NCBI GenBank assembly: GCA_018340805.1
Contig: JACMZG010001913.1
Coordinates: 32,992,775 to 33,056,774, forward strand
Reading direction: 5' to 3'
Length of the DNA stretch: 64,000 bases
Source of the DNA: Microvelia longipes
Taxonomy: Eukaryota > Arthropoda > Insecta > Hemiptera > Veliidae
A program made the translations under genes and the position numbers. Below, piece by piece: positions 37,946 to 54,000 of the stretch. Position 1 is the first letter of the stretch, and each line of letters starts with the position of its first letter. The notes under the pieces are model-generated. The model saw only the letters and a program-made list of their open reading frames with translations, did no database searches and was not told the origin of the DNA.

Positions 37946-40900
37946 AGTCACTTTAAATAAGTCAGAATTTACTATGCTTTCCTAGTTTTCTAAGAAGGGT
38001 TGAATTGTGGTTTTCTATTTTAGCTACAAATCCTATGTCTTAGTCCTTTTTGCTTTTAATTTGTTTAACTTTTGATCTAACTTAATAATGGATAATTATT
38101 GTCTTTTATTAAGTTAATTTCTAGTAGTTATAATCTATTAATAAATTTATCTTATAATGTCTGATATTTTTGTTGACATTTTATTATAAGATGCATCTTT
38201 TACAGGTTTCTGGATTTGAGTGTTCAATTTTCCATGCATCTCCAATCCAACGTTTAATTTGTTCATTATACATTTTAAGTTCTGGACATTTAATGTTATC
38301 TACTTTATCGAAATCAATTTAATATTTTATTGACTTTGTTGCAGGGAAAAGGAAGGTGTCGTTGTATTGATGCTGTTTTGTCTTCTATTTGTGGAATTGT
38401 TCGAGCTAAAGAAGATACGAACAGCATGCCATCTACAGATATCTTGTCTGTAAATAAGTCCTAATCTGTACATCATTTTAGATATACTGTACAGTGCTCT
38501 TCAGGTTCTTATTCTAGAATGCCAATTTACATAGTTAAGACTTTTTTTTCTTAACCTTGAACGCTTTTTAAAAAGATATAGTACTGGATTATATCACAAG
38601 AAATTATTTGTCCACAATATAAAATTGATCATGGATACCTGTACTAAACTTATTCTGTAGCTACTCTAGTTCTTTTTATCTCATTGCTAGCGAATTCCCA
38701 AGACAAGCTTATTAGGTCTTTGGCATGAAAGTGGTGTTAAATATTTTAATTGCTTAATAGAGTTAACTCCTCTAAATATGATACGAGGTCAGCATTCTAG
38801 AGTTGGATACTGTCGAGTTGTACTATTATAACTCCTGCCTACTTAGTTTGTATACTTATACTCAAAACACTCCAACGTTCCCTTTAATTTATTTATTTAA
38901 TTTAAGGTCATTTTTAGCTAAAAAAAATATAAAATTTTTAAAAAAACAAATTTAGGATTCGACAAATACTTTTTTTTAAAGTTTTTATATTATTAATTAA
39001 AACAAAAAAAGATTGTGAATTTGTATAAAAAATTTGAATTCTTTGGCTGGTTCAAGAATTAATTTTATGAAGATTTTTTTTATGTAGACAATTTGAGAAA
39101 TTAAAACTTGATTCGAAGTCACAGCTTTTGACATTTGATGTTTTGGGAACCAGTACAACAAAAAGTTTTATATTGGTAATATTTCTTATTTGTTAAATTA
39201 TTAGAAAATTTTATTTAAATAATAAGATTATTATTTTTATTGAATAGTTTTGATAAATGAGAGGAAGTGTGGAAACAAATTTTTTACAAATGCCTCCTTT
39301 CATTGTTATGTCAATTTAGTTAAAATTAAAATACTAAGATGCTAAAGAAAACGTCAATAATCAAATTATTTATATGTGGTACAACTCAAAGAATCGTTAA
39401 ATAAGTGTCCTTTTTTAATAATATATATATCCCACACTGTCAAATGACAATTTTCATGACTCCGATATTGTGTTTTATATTTCTTGTTTAAAGCGCTCAG
39501 ATGAAAGTTATTTGGTTGCTACGATAAAGACAAATACACTTTGTATTAAATTAGCCTAAGCTATTTTTCCCCTCCGCTTGACATGCTATTTGTATTATTT
39601 TACTTTAAGGAAGAAGTTGAGAGGTATATGATGTCTGTATGTCAATGGTAAGCTTGAAGAACAACTTTTTTAAAAGATAAATAAGTTGCGGGATCAATAT
39701 ACAAGTCATTAATGCTACACTTCTGAAATGAAGCTGTTTCTCTTGCTTCCACTACACCTTGCTATTATTGCAGGAATCCCTCTTACCTCTTTTTTGAACT
39801 GAGGTTATTGTTATTTGAGGTTGTAAAAACCTTTTATTTTTATTCAAACCTCGTGATTCATTTAGGTTGTATTGTCTTGGGTGAATGTAATAAAAAGTTT
39901 AAAGAAATGTAAAAAAAATAGTGTGTTAGACATAAGAGACTTAACCGCTGTGGAATGGACAAAGCATATCAATTATATTCTGGATTTTGCCGTGAGTTTT
40001 GGGGGCTATCTTGTTGCAAAGCTGCTATATTTTGGAAAACATTGATGGGGATTTTACAAGTAGAACCACTTGTTACTAACCTGTACTTGTAAATCAACTA
40101 CTTGTTGATTTGGCTGTTAAATCATGAAAGTCATTTAAACCATGAACATATACTTCAATTTCAATATCCTGAATTAATTTATACTAATTTTATTTTTTAA
40201 ATTATCATTGTTTTTAAATAATCAGTAATCACTTATCTATTAGTCATCCTTAATTTTTAATATTCGATCTTCAATACTTAAAGGTAAAGATTGCTAAAAA
40301 AGAAGATTCTACTATGGTGAAATTTGAAAAAGACAATAAAATTTAAAAAATATAATTAAGAGCTTAACAGGGCTGCTATGGTAAAAATAGAAATCATGAC
40401 GGAAATGCTGCCTTTCAAACTTAAATGGCCTTTTTGTTTCGAACAGCAGTATGGATTTTGCAGTATTAGTAATTTACAAGATATTTTAGTGGTTTATTTT
40501 TTACAAGATATATATCTTATTGCTTTTATTTTTTAGTGAATTTCTATAGGTAAATTAAGCTAGTAGGCTAAACTAAGATGCCGAATGTACATAGCTGTAA
40601 ACTTTGTTGTAATACTGATAATTGAATTCTAGTTTATTTGTAATGACACAGCTTTAAATTTGTATTATAAATAAACTATAATTCAATTATTATTAGAACA
40701 AAATTTACTGGTATTTATACTGAGCAGAGCATTCCAGGTGTGCCAACATTACATCCTTAAAAATAAGGGGGGTAGAAATGGCCCAAGACTTTGGGGCATT
40801 CAATAATGCTCTCTACCCCCCCCCCCCCCTCTGCAAATCGACTCTTGGGAGTTCAAATTTACCAGCATTATTTTGGTAATTGTGTTTCCATTTTTGGTAA

Positions 40901-42092
40901 TTTTGAAAACATGAATAAGAGCATATGTGATATTGCCTATTTTAAATATTGCATAAAATCCTAAGAAATTTAGTACCAATAATGCAATTGGTACTCTACT
41001 TGAAACCTTTTTAAATAATCTTTAATATATGTCACCTGGTATATTGCATCTTATCTTAGTTTAAATACTAAATGCTTAAATATCTAATAAATTACTAATA
41101 TAGTTACAGTTTATTAATCTTTTTCTCGTTACTTATTATTTAAGAAATATCGTTAACCAGTTGCTCTTGAAGCTAACCAGTGACATTAGTAGTTGTCGAT
41201 GTTTTTCTTATGATAAATGAAGTGTAAAAAGCTATTCTCCAGCTTCTTAATGTTCCAAAATTGCCATATATTAACCTCTTTTAGCCTTATGGTTAATGTC
41301 GGTTACCCTTTTGATTTGGTTACCAGTACTTTGTAAAATGTAACTGAAGGTAGACTATAAAATTTTTTGTGAAAAGTTTTTGTAAATTCTGAATTTCGCT
41401 TTTTGGAGACTCAAATAATCGTAGAATTAGTTAAAGGAAGTATACTATTTTGTTGTTGATGGTTGTATTATTGAAGTACAGAGATATTTTTTTTTATGTT
41501 CAGATAGTATTATTACCAATAGAATTGTAATGGAAAATGGTGTTTGAAAAGTAGTAGTTGTTGTTATCCTTACTTGTTATGTGAGAAAGTATTTGCATGG
41601 TTTAGTGTGCTTAAGTTTTCCCCTCATTGCAATTGGTACTCTACTTAACACCTTTTTGGACCCTCATATCTGAACCCAAGTTAAGTTATCAGCCTTGTAA
41701 TATTACTTAAGAGACTATACTACTAGAGGAGGACTAGGGTTGAATTACACAGTAATTGATAAGGGGTCTACAGTCTATTGTTTAGTTTAAAAATCCCGAA
41801 GGTCATAAGTTTTGGGAGATTGACCAATCAGAGAAGCCGCTGCCAACCTCTCACTTAAAAAGAGAAAAAAAATCCTTACCACCAATCGTTTACGGCAATC
41901 GTTCACTTTGTTTGTGGTTCTTCTTTTGATTACATCATTTTGAAAATAACTTTAAAATTAATCTTAAAACTGATATTTTAAAGTAAAACTACACAAAAGA
42001 AATGTAAAAAAACATTGCCAAGAAAATCCGGGTAAAATAACCTGATTTAAAAAAAGTTTCTTTTTGTAGACTTATAAAAAATATATAAATAA
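37946..42092. other. intergenic region without recognised genes
   Basis: AT-rich. The only items noted are an acceptor-like site followed by a 39-codon open frame (38,345-38,464), a C run at about 40,816-40,830, and an AATAAA near 40,668. None supports a gene. Confidence 0.6.
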
Positions 42093-42338
42093 AAACAGGT
42101 TAATTACACAAAAGTCCTTTATTGTTTAATATATAATAACTAAGCTTTGACTAAAAATTAGTCATCATCGGAGTTTAAAAAATATAAAATAAAATACAAT
42201 TTTACAAATATATGAAGTAGTTTGTAAAATTGTATTTTATTTTATATTTTTTAAACTCTGATGATGACTAATTTTTAGTCGAAAGCTTAGTTATTATATA
42301 TTAAACAATAAAGGACTTCTGTGTAATTAACCTGATTT
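42093..42338. repeat. foldback element with ~115-bp arms
   Basis: Left arm from AAACAGGTTAATTACACA through AAAATTAGTCATCATC to AATTTTACAAA. The right arm is nearly its exact inverse, ending GTGTAATTAACCTGATTT. Spacer only ~15 bp. The arm core GTCATCATCGGAG resembles the TCATCATCAGTG core of the other foldbacks. Confidence 0.88.
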
Positions 42339-44266
<1,928 letters not shown>

Positions 44267-44479
44267 TTTTTGAATTTGGAATTTATAGTAGGGCATTAGA
44301 GGATTTAAGAGATGAGCCAAAGTTTAGCCAAGAACGGAAAAAACTTCTCTTATAATTGTCCTTTAAGAAATATCTTAATATTTTTATACATTCAATAGTC
44401 AAAAATGTAAGCTATTGTTGCTAGAAGTTGCAAAAACTGATAATTTTTGTCATATTTGCATATCTCTACAATGGTAAAT

Positions 44480-44890
44480 AAGATGATGTCAAAATAATCT
44501 AAATTTTGGCATTTTTTCATACTTCACTGGTCTGTTTTCATAACGGCCTTGGTGATTTCAGTTAGTTTTGGTGCACAGAACAAGAATGTGAAGGTAATTT
44601 CCCTGCTGTTTATGAGGTAATTTTTGGCATTTCTTTAAAACTTCAACCATGGTCTGTTTTCAAAACAGCCCCATAGATCGCGACAAACCTTGATGATTTG
44701 AGTTTGTTTCAATGCCTAGAGTAAAAATATAAAGATCTTTTGCAGCTTATGAGGTAATATTTGTCATTTTTTTTTAATTTTGAGGTGCGAATGATTTTAA
44801 ACGGCTCCACTTTTGGCGACAGACCAAGGTTTTTTACGATGTACTAACTACACCCTACAATATCCCACAGACCAATTTCATGCCTTTTAT
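44480..44890 (+). repeat. degenerate tandem repeat, ~130-140 bp unit
   Basis: Three diverged units share TTTGGCATTT or TTTGTCATTT, a GGTCTGTTTTCA(A/T)AAC box, a (C/T)CTTG(G/A)TGATTT(C/G)AGT box and TTATGAGGTAAT. An old local duplication with no open frame. Confidence 0.6.
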
Positions 44891-47864
44891 GAGATAGAAA
44901 ATAAGCCTGGGCTCCCAGACTGAATGGTTTAGGATGAAAAAACAAAATTAATAATAAAAATATATACTTTATTTATAAATTAAATAAAACCCTTAGCCCA
45001 ATTTTTAATTATAATATAATTTTAGTTATTTTTTCATAGATAATCCACAAAACAAATCCCCTCAATTATGCTAAATTACAATTTTATTAGCTCTACCCAA
45101 AATTTCACAAACTTACAGTAATAAATTGGAAAATATATTGTTTATATCAAATTTGCTAGAAATCAATTTATAACTGAATATTTTTTTAATTTTGAATGAA
45201 CTAACTCTGCCAACATTTTTATTTAAAATTAATACCATATATTAAATAGCTCTTATTGTTATGGTGTGTTAGTTATAATGGCGTACAAGGCATATTATGC
45301 ATTAAGGATAATTTAATCATAGAAACAAAATAAATCTTCTATTTTTCCTTTTACTATTGCCTTACACTCAAATTTATCTTTTTAAAGTTACTTGAAGTGG
45401 TAATAAAATTACCAAATTAGGATAATAGTATTTTAACTTAAAAGATCAAACAGGGAAAAAAAGATTTGATTTTGGAGTAATTTGGTGGTGCTATGATTAA
45501 CATGAACACTAGTATAATCAGCATATCTGACCTCTAAGGTGACAGAAGAATAAAATAGCATAAAGGGGTGCTAGAGTACAACATCCTATAAAAGGAGAGA
45601 GTTCCCACAAACGTAAAAGAGTTAATTAAAAAGTAGATCGCAACATTGTCTACTCGAGTGACAATACAAATTTTGTTAAACTTACTACTTTTTCTAAAGT
45701 AGAACAACTAATTAAAAAGCTAATTATTTAATTTCTGACAGAGTCGGTTGAATACAATTTCATTAAATTATTAATTCTTTTACATACATTTTAATAAATA
45801 TTATAATAATTTACAATATATAATTTATTATCCTAAAAAATTAAACAATTAATTTCCTATTTTATAATTTAGGTGCAATTTTTTTTAATTAATTATTTTT
45901 TACAAAAAGTTTTTAAAGAAATGTTAAATGCGGGAATGACAAAACACGATGATCTCATAATAATTAATAACAACTGTAATTATAAAAAAAAAAACAATAA
46001 CAAAAAAAAACGATGGAATGATAAAATAAACAAAATAGTAAGGCAAAAAAAATCATAAATATCCCACTGGAACCTGGACCTAGTCCATTATTAATAACTA
46101 TAAATTTTAATCCATTAATAAAACAAGTTAAAATCAAGTCGCATTCTCACTTTTTAACATTAATTAAATGTCACCATTACATCAGTGAGCATGCAGAATA
46201 CCATGATTAAGTAAAAAATAGTTTTGGAACCTCCAGACTACCTTGAAGTCTACCATATATGCTCAGGTATGAAATTATTATTTTAAAACTTTAATTTGTA
46301 ATAGGAAAAAACAGTGGGCTTGGGGTTGAGCAATGGTATAAATGAATTGATTGGTTGATTTCTCTACGTAACCTGCATAACTGGTTAATCCAATTGTAGA
46401 CCAGTAAATTTCTTATGACTATATTTATACCACAGGGAAAGCATAAAGGCAAAAAAGTGTCGCCACCGTTTAAAAAATAGATGAGCATGGAACAACTTGT
46501 ACTATATAGAGTTTAAAAGTATTGGAGAAGCGTACAAAGATTGTGTTTTTCACTTTTAAGATCTAACACGATTAATGTCAACAGACTTTGATTCTAGTAA
46601 TTTTTTTTATTTTCTAAGGATTCATTACTTGATAATCTTAAGCAAGGTAAGAATAACATTAAATATGTACAATTAACTACTACACAATAATAAGAAACTA
46701 AACATTTTACATGTTTAACCTGATAATAGAAAGGATGTAGTAGTGCCAAGAGTGCCTGAAGGAGTTGCGGTGGGGGTTGGCGACACCTTTTTACAATGTG
46801 AAGGCACATTGACATGTTCCTTCCCCTTTATATAAGTTCCTTGATTTATACTAAAGGGTTAACAGCATTTAAACTTCAAAAAGATAACTCTGTGTTTGAG
46901 GTAGTCATTACAGCATTCGTACTGTACTTTTAAACCCTCAAATGTTTGGGTTTGTATCCGAGACACACACTCTAAGTGTACATAAAATTGGTTGCAACCA
47001 CAACCCGAGGCTCTTCCCGCAGTGGACAACCCTGCTCATCTCAACTCTGATAAGCTGCAGTTTATTGTGGGCTGATATTTAATGAGAAAGCAAGAGGCTT
47101 AAAAAATATATAGAGACTTAAGGACTAATACCAGACTGCTTTAGCATTTTAGGATCAAGGATTTTCAAGTCAGTTTGTCAAACTTCGACAAATAAGGTAA
47201 TTTAAGCCAACACACTGAAATTACCACCACAGCCTACATGATTAATACATCTCACAATATTTCAATGATAACAACAATTTTACATTGGTCCATTTCACCA
47301 GTGGTTAAGTGACTTTTTATTTTTCCTCATTTATTTATAGTAAAGCTTAACATCATTAGCTCCACGCAACACAAATAACCACTCCACCATTAGTATAAAA
47401 AAGAAAATTTAACAACAAAACAATTATAGCTATAAATTCGCCAAGTAAAACTTATCAAATTACTTTAACACGGGGTTTACAATGCCAATACAAAGTTTCT
47501 TCTCTTTGACAGACTAAAATGCCAACAATAGTTAAAATATAGTACAAAATTTCAAAATAGGTTTGAGCTATTTTGTCTCTTAAGATTTTTAATTTAACGT
47601 CTTAAAAGTACAACTTTTTAAGTCACAAATGAGACTTTAGGATCACAAATGTCTCATAAAACATTTTTATTATTAAGTCCTTTAGGATACAATAACCCTA
47701 CAGGTATAATAAACATGCTAATAATTTAAGAGTAAAACTTAAGAAATATGAAAATTTAACTAACCAAATAATAAAATTAATTATTTTAATTTAGAAACTG
47801 AGTAGGCTTCCTCGATTATTGTCATGAAGATTTAGGCCTTCCTAAATCGGTGGTGACTGGATAA
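44891..47864. other. intergenic, no recognised feature
   Basis: AT-rich with short A-rich stretches (about 45,980-46,050). No motif or open frame worth naming. Confidence 0.55.
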
Positions 47865-48685
47865 GTATTCAGAGACTGGCCTTAATAAGTTGAGACCAGT
47901 CTCTTCAACTCGTTTTCAGCCTAAAATTGAGAACTAATCGCCAGTCACCTTAAACTTCACTTCCACTGTGGGAGACGTCTTCAGTAGGAAACCACAGAAG
48001 AGTTTACAATGCTCTACAAAACAGAAGTCAGTTTCCGAGAACTCATCCATGATATCCTACATTCCTGAAGATACCTCCCTCAATGGAAGCCAAATATCAG
48101 TTTCATTGAGGTCACCATCGAAAGACCTTAATCATCAATCAAGTTACCAATGAATTTTATAGAGGTACAGAATTCAGACGTCATTCAAAACTCTTCTTTC
48201 TAACTGGAAGACATTAATTATAAAACAAAACTACAATGAAGCAAACAATTTTAAAAACTTACGTCTCTTTTGGTTCAATTTTTAAACAATCTTAAAGATT
48301 TAAAAGGTTGGAGTTGAAGCTTTCAAAGAAGTAGCTACAGCCCTTCTAAGACTGAATACTTTTATCAGCCATGGATCTAGTTCTTCTAATATTTTTTAAA
48401 TATTTTTCATGACAAAATCATATGGACTTAAGACCAAATTTGAGCCTCAATTTTACAGCTGATTCACCCTGGTTTAGAACAGTCTACCTCATAGCTCTTT
48501 CCTTTTAATTATTTACCTAATTCATTAAAGCTTTAAAACTAGTCTTAAAAGTTGTCAGATGTCAAATATTCAGATGGTGTCTGAATATTTGTAAAGTATT
48601 CAGAGACTGGTCTTAATAAGTTGAGACCAGTCTCTTCAACTCGCTTTCAGCCTAAAATTGAGAACTAATCGCCAGTCACCTTAAA
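47865..48685 (+). repeat. direct repeats of ~90 bp bounding a ~640-bp segment
   Basis: Copies at 47,865-47,954 and 48,596-48,685 differ by about two bases and share GTATTCAGAGACTGG, TTGAGACCAGTCTCTTCAAC and AGAACTAATCGCCAGTCACC. The left one is preceded by GGTGACTGG, the inverse of its own end. It could be a small terminal-repeat element, but the repeats lack TG...CA ends. A 61-codon open frame inside (47,968-48,153) matches nothing I know. Confidence 0.7.
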
Positions 48686-49908
48686 ATAAAACAACTCTTG
48701 AACTAAGCTACTTCTTAAAATGTTTTTTTAACTCATTACCAAACCTTTATTACTTTATTTTAAATATCTATTTATTTTAATTGATTCCTACAATAAAAAA
48801 AATGTACAAGTTAATTTTTATTTTTACACTATTATTTTTATTTAACCTAAACAATCCAACTGGTTATTTTTTAACACAATTATAAGGTTTTAAACCAAAC
48901 AACCTCAGAGGTTCATCCCTACATATTTAATTAGTGTTAAATAATGATTTATTCTTCTAAATTTTTACAAAAAATTAAAACAAAAAGCTAAACAGAGCAT
49001 AGATAATACAGATGGACAAATTAACAAAGAAAAAATATCTTATACTATGGTCATCTAGTAGCTTTCGACTCCCTGCATCATATTTGAGTCGAAAAATTGA
49101 CAGGATTACCAACAACTTTTCACATACAAATATTTTCTTGGTTCTTAACTCGGCAACACTGAATGATCATTATTATGTAGAATAAAAATAAATGAGTTTA
49201 AAATTAATATTTCTTTAAAAAAAGAACATTAATGTTTTAAAGGTTTGTTAAATCATTAGTAATGCTTAAAGTTATCAGTAAAAGCGCCTCGTAACTTATA
49301 TGTCTATGACATTACCTTGGCATAGTTGGTAGCAATGCATTCTTGCCAGGAATAGTCGGTGGGAACCAATTAGAGCCCAGAAATCTCCAGCAATCTGTGC
49401 GTAAAAACTAATAGATATATCACAAGTGCAAGACTGATTGTATTTGTATGTATTCCAAACATATTAAATGAATGCTCCGAAGAGTACTGTAAATAAATAA
49501 GTTAAGTTAAAGTTAATTTAATAAGTTGATGAAACAGGACTGTGGATCATAAAATGAACATAAGCTTATAGAAAACAGTAGTAGCCTATAAGACCACCAA
49601 TCGTATAACCTACCAAAAATTTTGGAGAAAACAGTAAACACTAGTCAACAAGAGAAACTACTACAGCTCTGGGTGGAGTTAACTTCCCCTGATAAACCCT
49701 CAACTAGCCTTTTCACTGACTGCATACATACTCTATTGAATTTTATACTTATAATAAGTCTCACTTAAAATCAGAAATCTCAAGTTGTTTAACATTTTAT
49801 TAAAAATTTAGTTAGCTGATTTTAAATTATTTTTTAAAGTGAACGACGTTTGAAGAGTTAAAGAATAATCAAAACTATGACATAACCATAGAAGGTCTTA
49901 AGTAAACA
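48686..49908. other. intergenic, no recognised feature
   Basis: AT-rich, no open frame or repeat identified. Confidence 0.5.
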
Positions 49909-50045
49909 GCATAAGGTTTAAAAAAACAGCAAATTTCTTATATAACCAGCTTAATGTTTTAGAACAATAAGTAGATTTCTTATGTAATCAGCATCATGTT
50001 TTAAAACAATCAGCAAAATTTGTACATAACCAGCATCATGTTTTA
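49909..50045 (+). repeat. degenerate ~41-bp tandem repeat
   Basis: Three to four units with ATAACCAGCATCATGTTTTA, AACAATCAGCA and ATTTCTTAT elements, moderately diverged. Confidence 0.65.
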
Positions 50046-50674
50046 ATAATCACACCCATCGCCTATATTTACAGTTTTTGTTTTAACAAGACCAATACTG
50101 AAATTACATTTTCTCACTAAAAAATCACTCATTTGTTGGGTTCAATTTATAATTAGTCTAAGATAAATAATAATAATTTAATATTATTTAATTGATTCCA
50201 GCTTCATGTGATTTAGTTTTAGCGCTTGTACAAAAATTAAATCTGTTTTAAAAATCAGATTCATTCAGTACATACTTATTTTATAAAAATGTATAAATTG
50301 AGCCATTTTTTAAGGATTTGATTATTATTCTTTATTGTTTAATTAAAAACACCAGAAAAGCATTGCACTAGTACATTGTAACTAAGCAGTTGATTGTTAA
50401 AGTTTTTAAAATATAAGTTTAAGTTTAAAATAAATGGTTCAAAATAAAACTTAATTAAAAAATAATAACTTTTAAAGCGAAATACTATGAGTATATGAAA
50501 TGGAATGTAAAGAGTCTGATCTTGATGTAAAAAGCAAGTAAAAACAATACAGAGCAGTGACAACTAAAATAATGACTCATATTAAATTACTTTAACAGTA
50601 TAGACAGGTATAGCTTGAAATCATAGAAATAATTTTGATTTTGATCACTTGACAGCTTATCAAAAATCAGTGAC
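50046..50674. other. 3' side of the EpsinR gene
   Basis: AT-rich sequence downstream (minus strand) of the EpsinR stop. It may contain the end of the 3' UTR; no clear poly(A) signal was selected. Confidence 0.4.
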
Positions 50675-50860
50675 AGAAGGAATTCGTTATGAATATGCTC
50701 GTCCTACCAAGGGAAAAGCAGCATTGGTTCAGAATTAACCAATAAAATGCTCTCCCACAATAATCCAATGAGGGAAGGAATTCTATTAGAGTATGGATTC
50801 TTCCAAGGAAAAGAGCAGCATTGATTCAGAAATAACAAATAGAATGACTTCCCTCGATGA
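50675..50860 (+). repeat. ~100-bp tandem duplication in the EpsinR 3' region
   Basis: GAAGGAATTC, CCAAG(G)GAAAAG, CAGCATTG(G/A)TTCAGAA and AATA(A/G)AATG recur about 103 bp apart. It lies ~140 bp past the EpsinR stop, so probably inside its 3' UTR. Confidence 0.65.
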
Positions 50861-50995
50861 TTTTTGGTGAGCCCTCAACTGATTGAAACCAAAAACTTAT
50901 CTGATAAATTTGACACCAATTTTATCAGAATGATAAAAACTTTTGAACAGTATTGTTTATTACCAGACCAAGAATAAAGATGTAGAAGAGATGTT

Positions 50996-51066
50996 TTACT
51001 TAAAAGTAGCAAACTGTTGGAAATTTTGAGATGCGATGCCTTGATTAAGACCTCCCATCATAAAGC
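50996..51066 (-). CDS. lqfR: EpsinR terminal exon
   Basis: Acceptor TTTACAG; 22 codons then TAA. Encodes FMMGGLNQGIASQNFQQFAT and FK at the end, comparable with the FANFANFSK end of CLINT1. Confidence 0.88.
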
Positions 51067-54000
51067 CTGTAAACAAAATGGAAAAGAAGTGTTTGATCAA
51101 ATACACAGTGTACCAAATACAGTGTTTATTCAAATTCCAAAAAGTAGTCATATAAAACCACTAAAAATAGGGTAAATGTTTTTTTTTTTGTTTTTTTTTA
51201 TAATAAATTCTTTATTAAATAAATTACAAATTTACAAAATAATATAAAGATAAGCTGCTCATGATGGCCCAAGAGCCTGTTTAATTTTTACTTTTCCTCA
51301 TTTATACCAAAAGTAAATAGGAAAAGTATTGTGTTTGCAAAGAAATATGAAACCAGGATTACAGGTGTTTTTAAGACCTCCTGAGAGGTTTTCATAGAGT
51401 TGTTTGTCTGAATGTGTGAATGTTTCTGATATCATTTTTGACAGTCTAACTTTTTTCTGGGTATCCTTAAACATGTCAAACAGATTCTTAAAATAAAATT
51501 TTAACTATTTAAACGTCTTATATATTTTTTGTTTATTTATTTACCCTAAAGGCAGCCACTTCAGATGGCTTGAAATAAAACTTGAGCTGCTCTTTTAAAC
51601 CCATTTACCAATAGTTCCTATACCCTCCAACAAAAAAATATAAATAAAATAAACAAGTCTCGCCACTGATGTTATAATTTAATGACAGAGTCAGCTTTCA
51701 GACTTAACAGGCCGTCATCAGTGCCTAACCAACAAAGTATAAAATTCAATAGACTAAAGAGACAAATAAAAAATGACAAGATAAACCAACAGAACTATGT
51801 CAATGATGGTTTAACTATGCATTTTTTTCATTTATCTTTTTAGTCTAATGAATACTTTTTTTTGTAAGATTGTAATATATACTTTGTTAGTTAGGCACCG
51901 ATGATGGTCTATAAGCTGAATCTGTCATTAAATTATAACATCAGTGGAGAGACTTGTTTCTTATTTTTCCTTATATTTACACTCCACAGCTCTACTTTTC
52001 TAGTATTTGATTATGGTAAAGCTAAGTTAGTTCAGGGTCAATCCATTTCAAGTGATCCAGAGATGTTGCTCGAAAAAAATAAAAATTGATAATTTTTTTT
52101 TCTGTGTTGGTCCTACCCATTGGTAGTCCAAAACGCCTAGTATTAATTTTTTCTACAGCCTCCTTCATTTTCAAAAATCACGAGTAGATTAGCAGCAGTA
52201 GAACAAAAATTATTGGTTTCGATATAAAGCCCAAAGAGGGCACTTTCAAACGAGACCTGTTTCATTAAGCTAGGTTAAGCCAAAGCCGAAAAATTAAGCC
52301 TAAAAAATTGGCGAAAAAACTCAAAATTTAGGTGTCTCGGGAACTAAAAAGTGATTTTTGAAAATGAAGGAGGCTGTAGAAAAAATTAATACTAGGCGTT
52401 TTGGACTACCTATGGGTAGGACCAACACAGAAAAAAAAATTATCAATTTTTATTTTTATCGAGCAACATCTCTGGATCACTTGAAATGGATTGACCCTTC
52501 AGTTAACCTAATAGGATGGCTGTCTACCCAATACCTAGACCTGAGCTGGTTACCTGCAAGCATCAATATCTCTTATAGATAAATGCAACTTATAACTACT
52601 AACTTATACTGCTAACTGGTAGCTCAGAATAAGAATCTGAAGAAAAAATAAATTAAGAATCTGAGCTCAAAGATAAAAATATACAATTTAGATAGCCCCA
52701 TGTACTTTGACAAACACAAAAAAAAAGATTTACCTGGATTAGAGTGAGTGGGTGAATTAGAAGCCAGCTGATTCATGGTAGGTTTATTAGTTTTATTCTG
52801 ATTCTTTGCGTTTCCGCTTAAACTAAGTGAATCTAAATCTATATTTAAATTACTCCACGTGCTGCCAACCTGGTAAAAAAATAAACTCTATAGAGAGAGC
52901 ATGAGAATAGAATCCAGTACCAACATAGGAAATCTAAAGTACACTAGTGGCCCTAATTTGGTTAAAAGAGATGCTAACAAGCAAAATGCAACATTGGTGT
53001 CCTAGTATAAATGTTTTTGAAAATTATAAAATAAAGTTGATAATTGTCTAGATGACTTATCACAAAATTTTAATTTTCTTTTTTTTTTTGACTTACTGTC
53101 AAAGTATTTCCTTTCCTTTATTCTGTCCCTTAACTTAGTCTGTGGGGGGGGAGGGTGTAATTATATGAGGAGAATAATACGAAAAAAGGTCAGGAGTCAG
53201 CAGTTAAAGTTTTGCCTAGAGTTTTGTAGCTGACAGCTACAAACCTTGGTGAATTCTAAAAGTTATGTCTTTCAGAGCAGGTGATTAAATAATCACCAAA
53301 ATTTTGAGAAAGCACTGGTGAATCCTAGAAGTCATCTCACATCAGTATATCACCATAACATATATATCTCAACAAATATTGACACATACAACCAAAAGTA
53401 AATATTCTTTGCAATGCTCGAACCTCATGTGAGGTCCACTACCTTAAGTCCAAAAAGTTGTACGGTACAACCAGGGTACAACTCTTAACTCACAAAGAAA
53501 AGGGAAAAATTGATGGGGGGGGAATCTTTTTAAATAACTTAAATTATCTTTTGAACTATTTTACTACTTTATTTATTGCTAAACCGAAAAATTGACTAAG
53601 ATATTATAAGCTCTGAACACAATTCATATAATATTAAGTTGACAAAATATCACAAACATACCTGCTGTTGTGGAGTATTAGTTGGTTTAATATTAGCAGT
53701 CTGTAGAGGTTGGTTGGGTTTCATAGGTTCTAAAACTCCTCCTAATGACATACCTGCGACACAAACATTAAACATAACAACAATCAGCATGAACCATCAC
53801 ATCGGACCTCTATCTGTCTCCTGTATTGCTAAAACACTTCCTTTTTTACCAAAGAAATCTGTGAGCTAATGTCTTTCAAATGTATTCACCCAGTTTAATA
53901 AATTATTTAATGTGGACAAAATTACATTTTTATTCTGATGCATTCTTCTTTTTTTTGGGGCTCTGATGATATGATAATTGATAAATAAATTATTATCTTA

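Larger units (their letters stand above)
51067..52733 (-). other. EpsinR last intron, repeat-rich
   Basis: Contains a 5S-like repeat head (51,288-51,480) with an adjacent AT-rich LINE-like end (51,190-51,287) and two foldbacks (51,651-51,967; 52,035-52,497). No exon is seen. Confidence 0.7.

Noticed and set aside
47968..48153. 61-codon serine-rich frame between direct repeats
   Set aside because: Too short and without recognisable motifs; best regarded as chance within a repeat-bounded segment.
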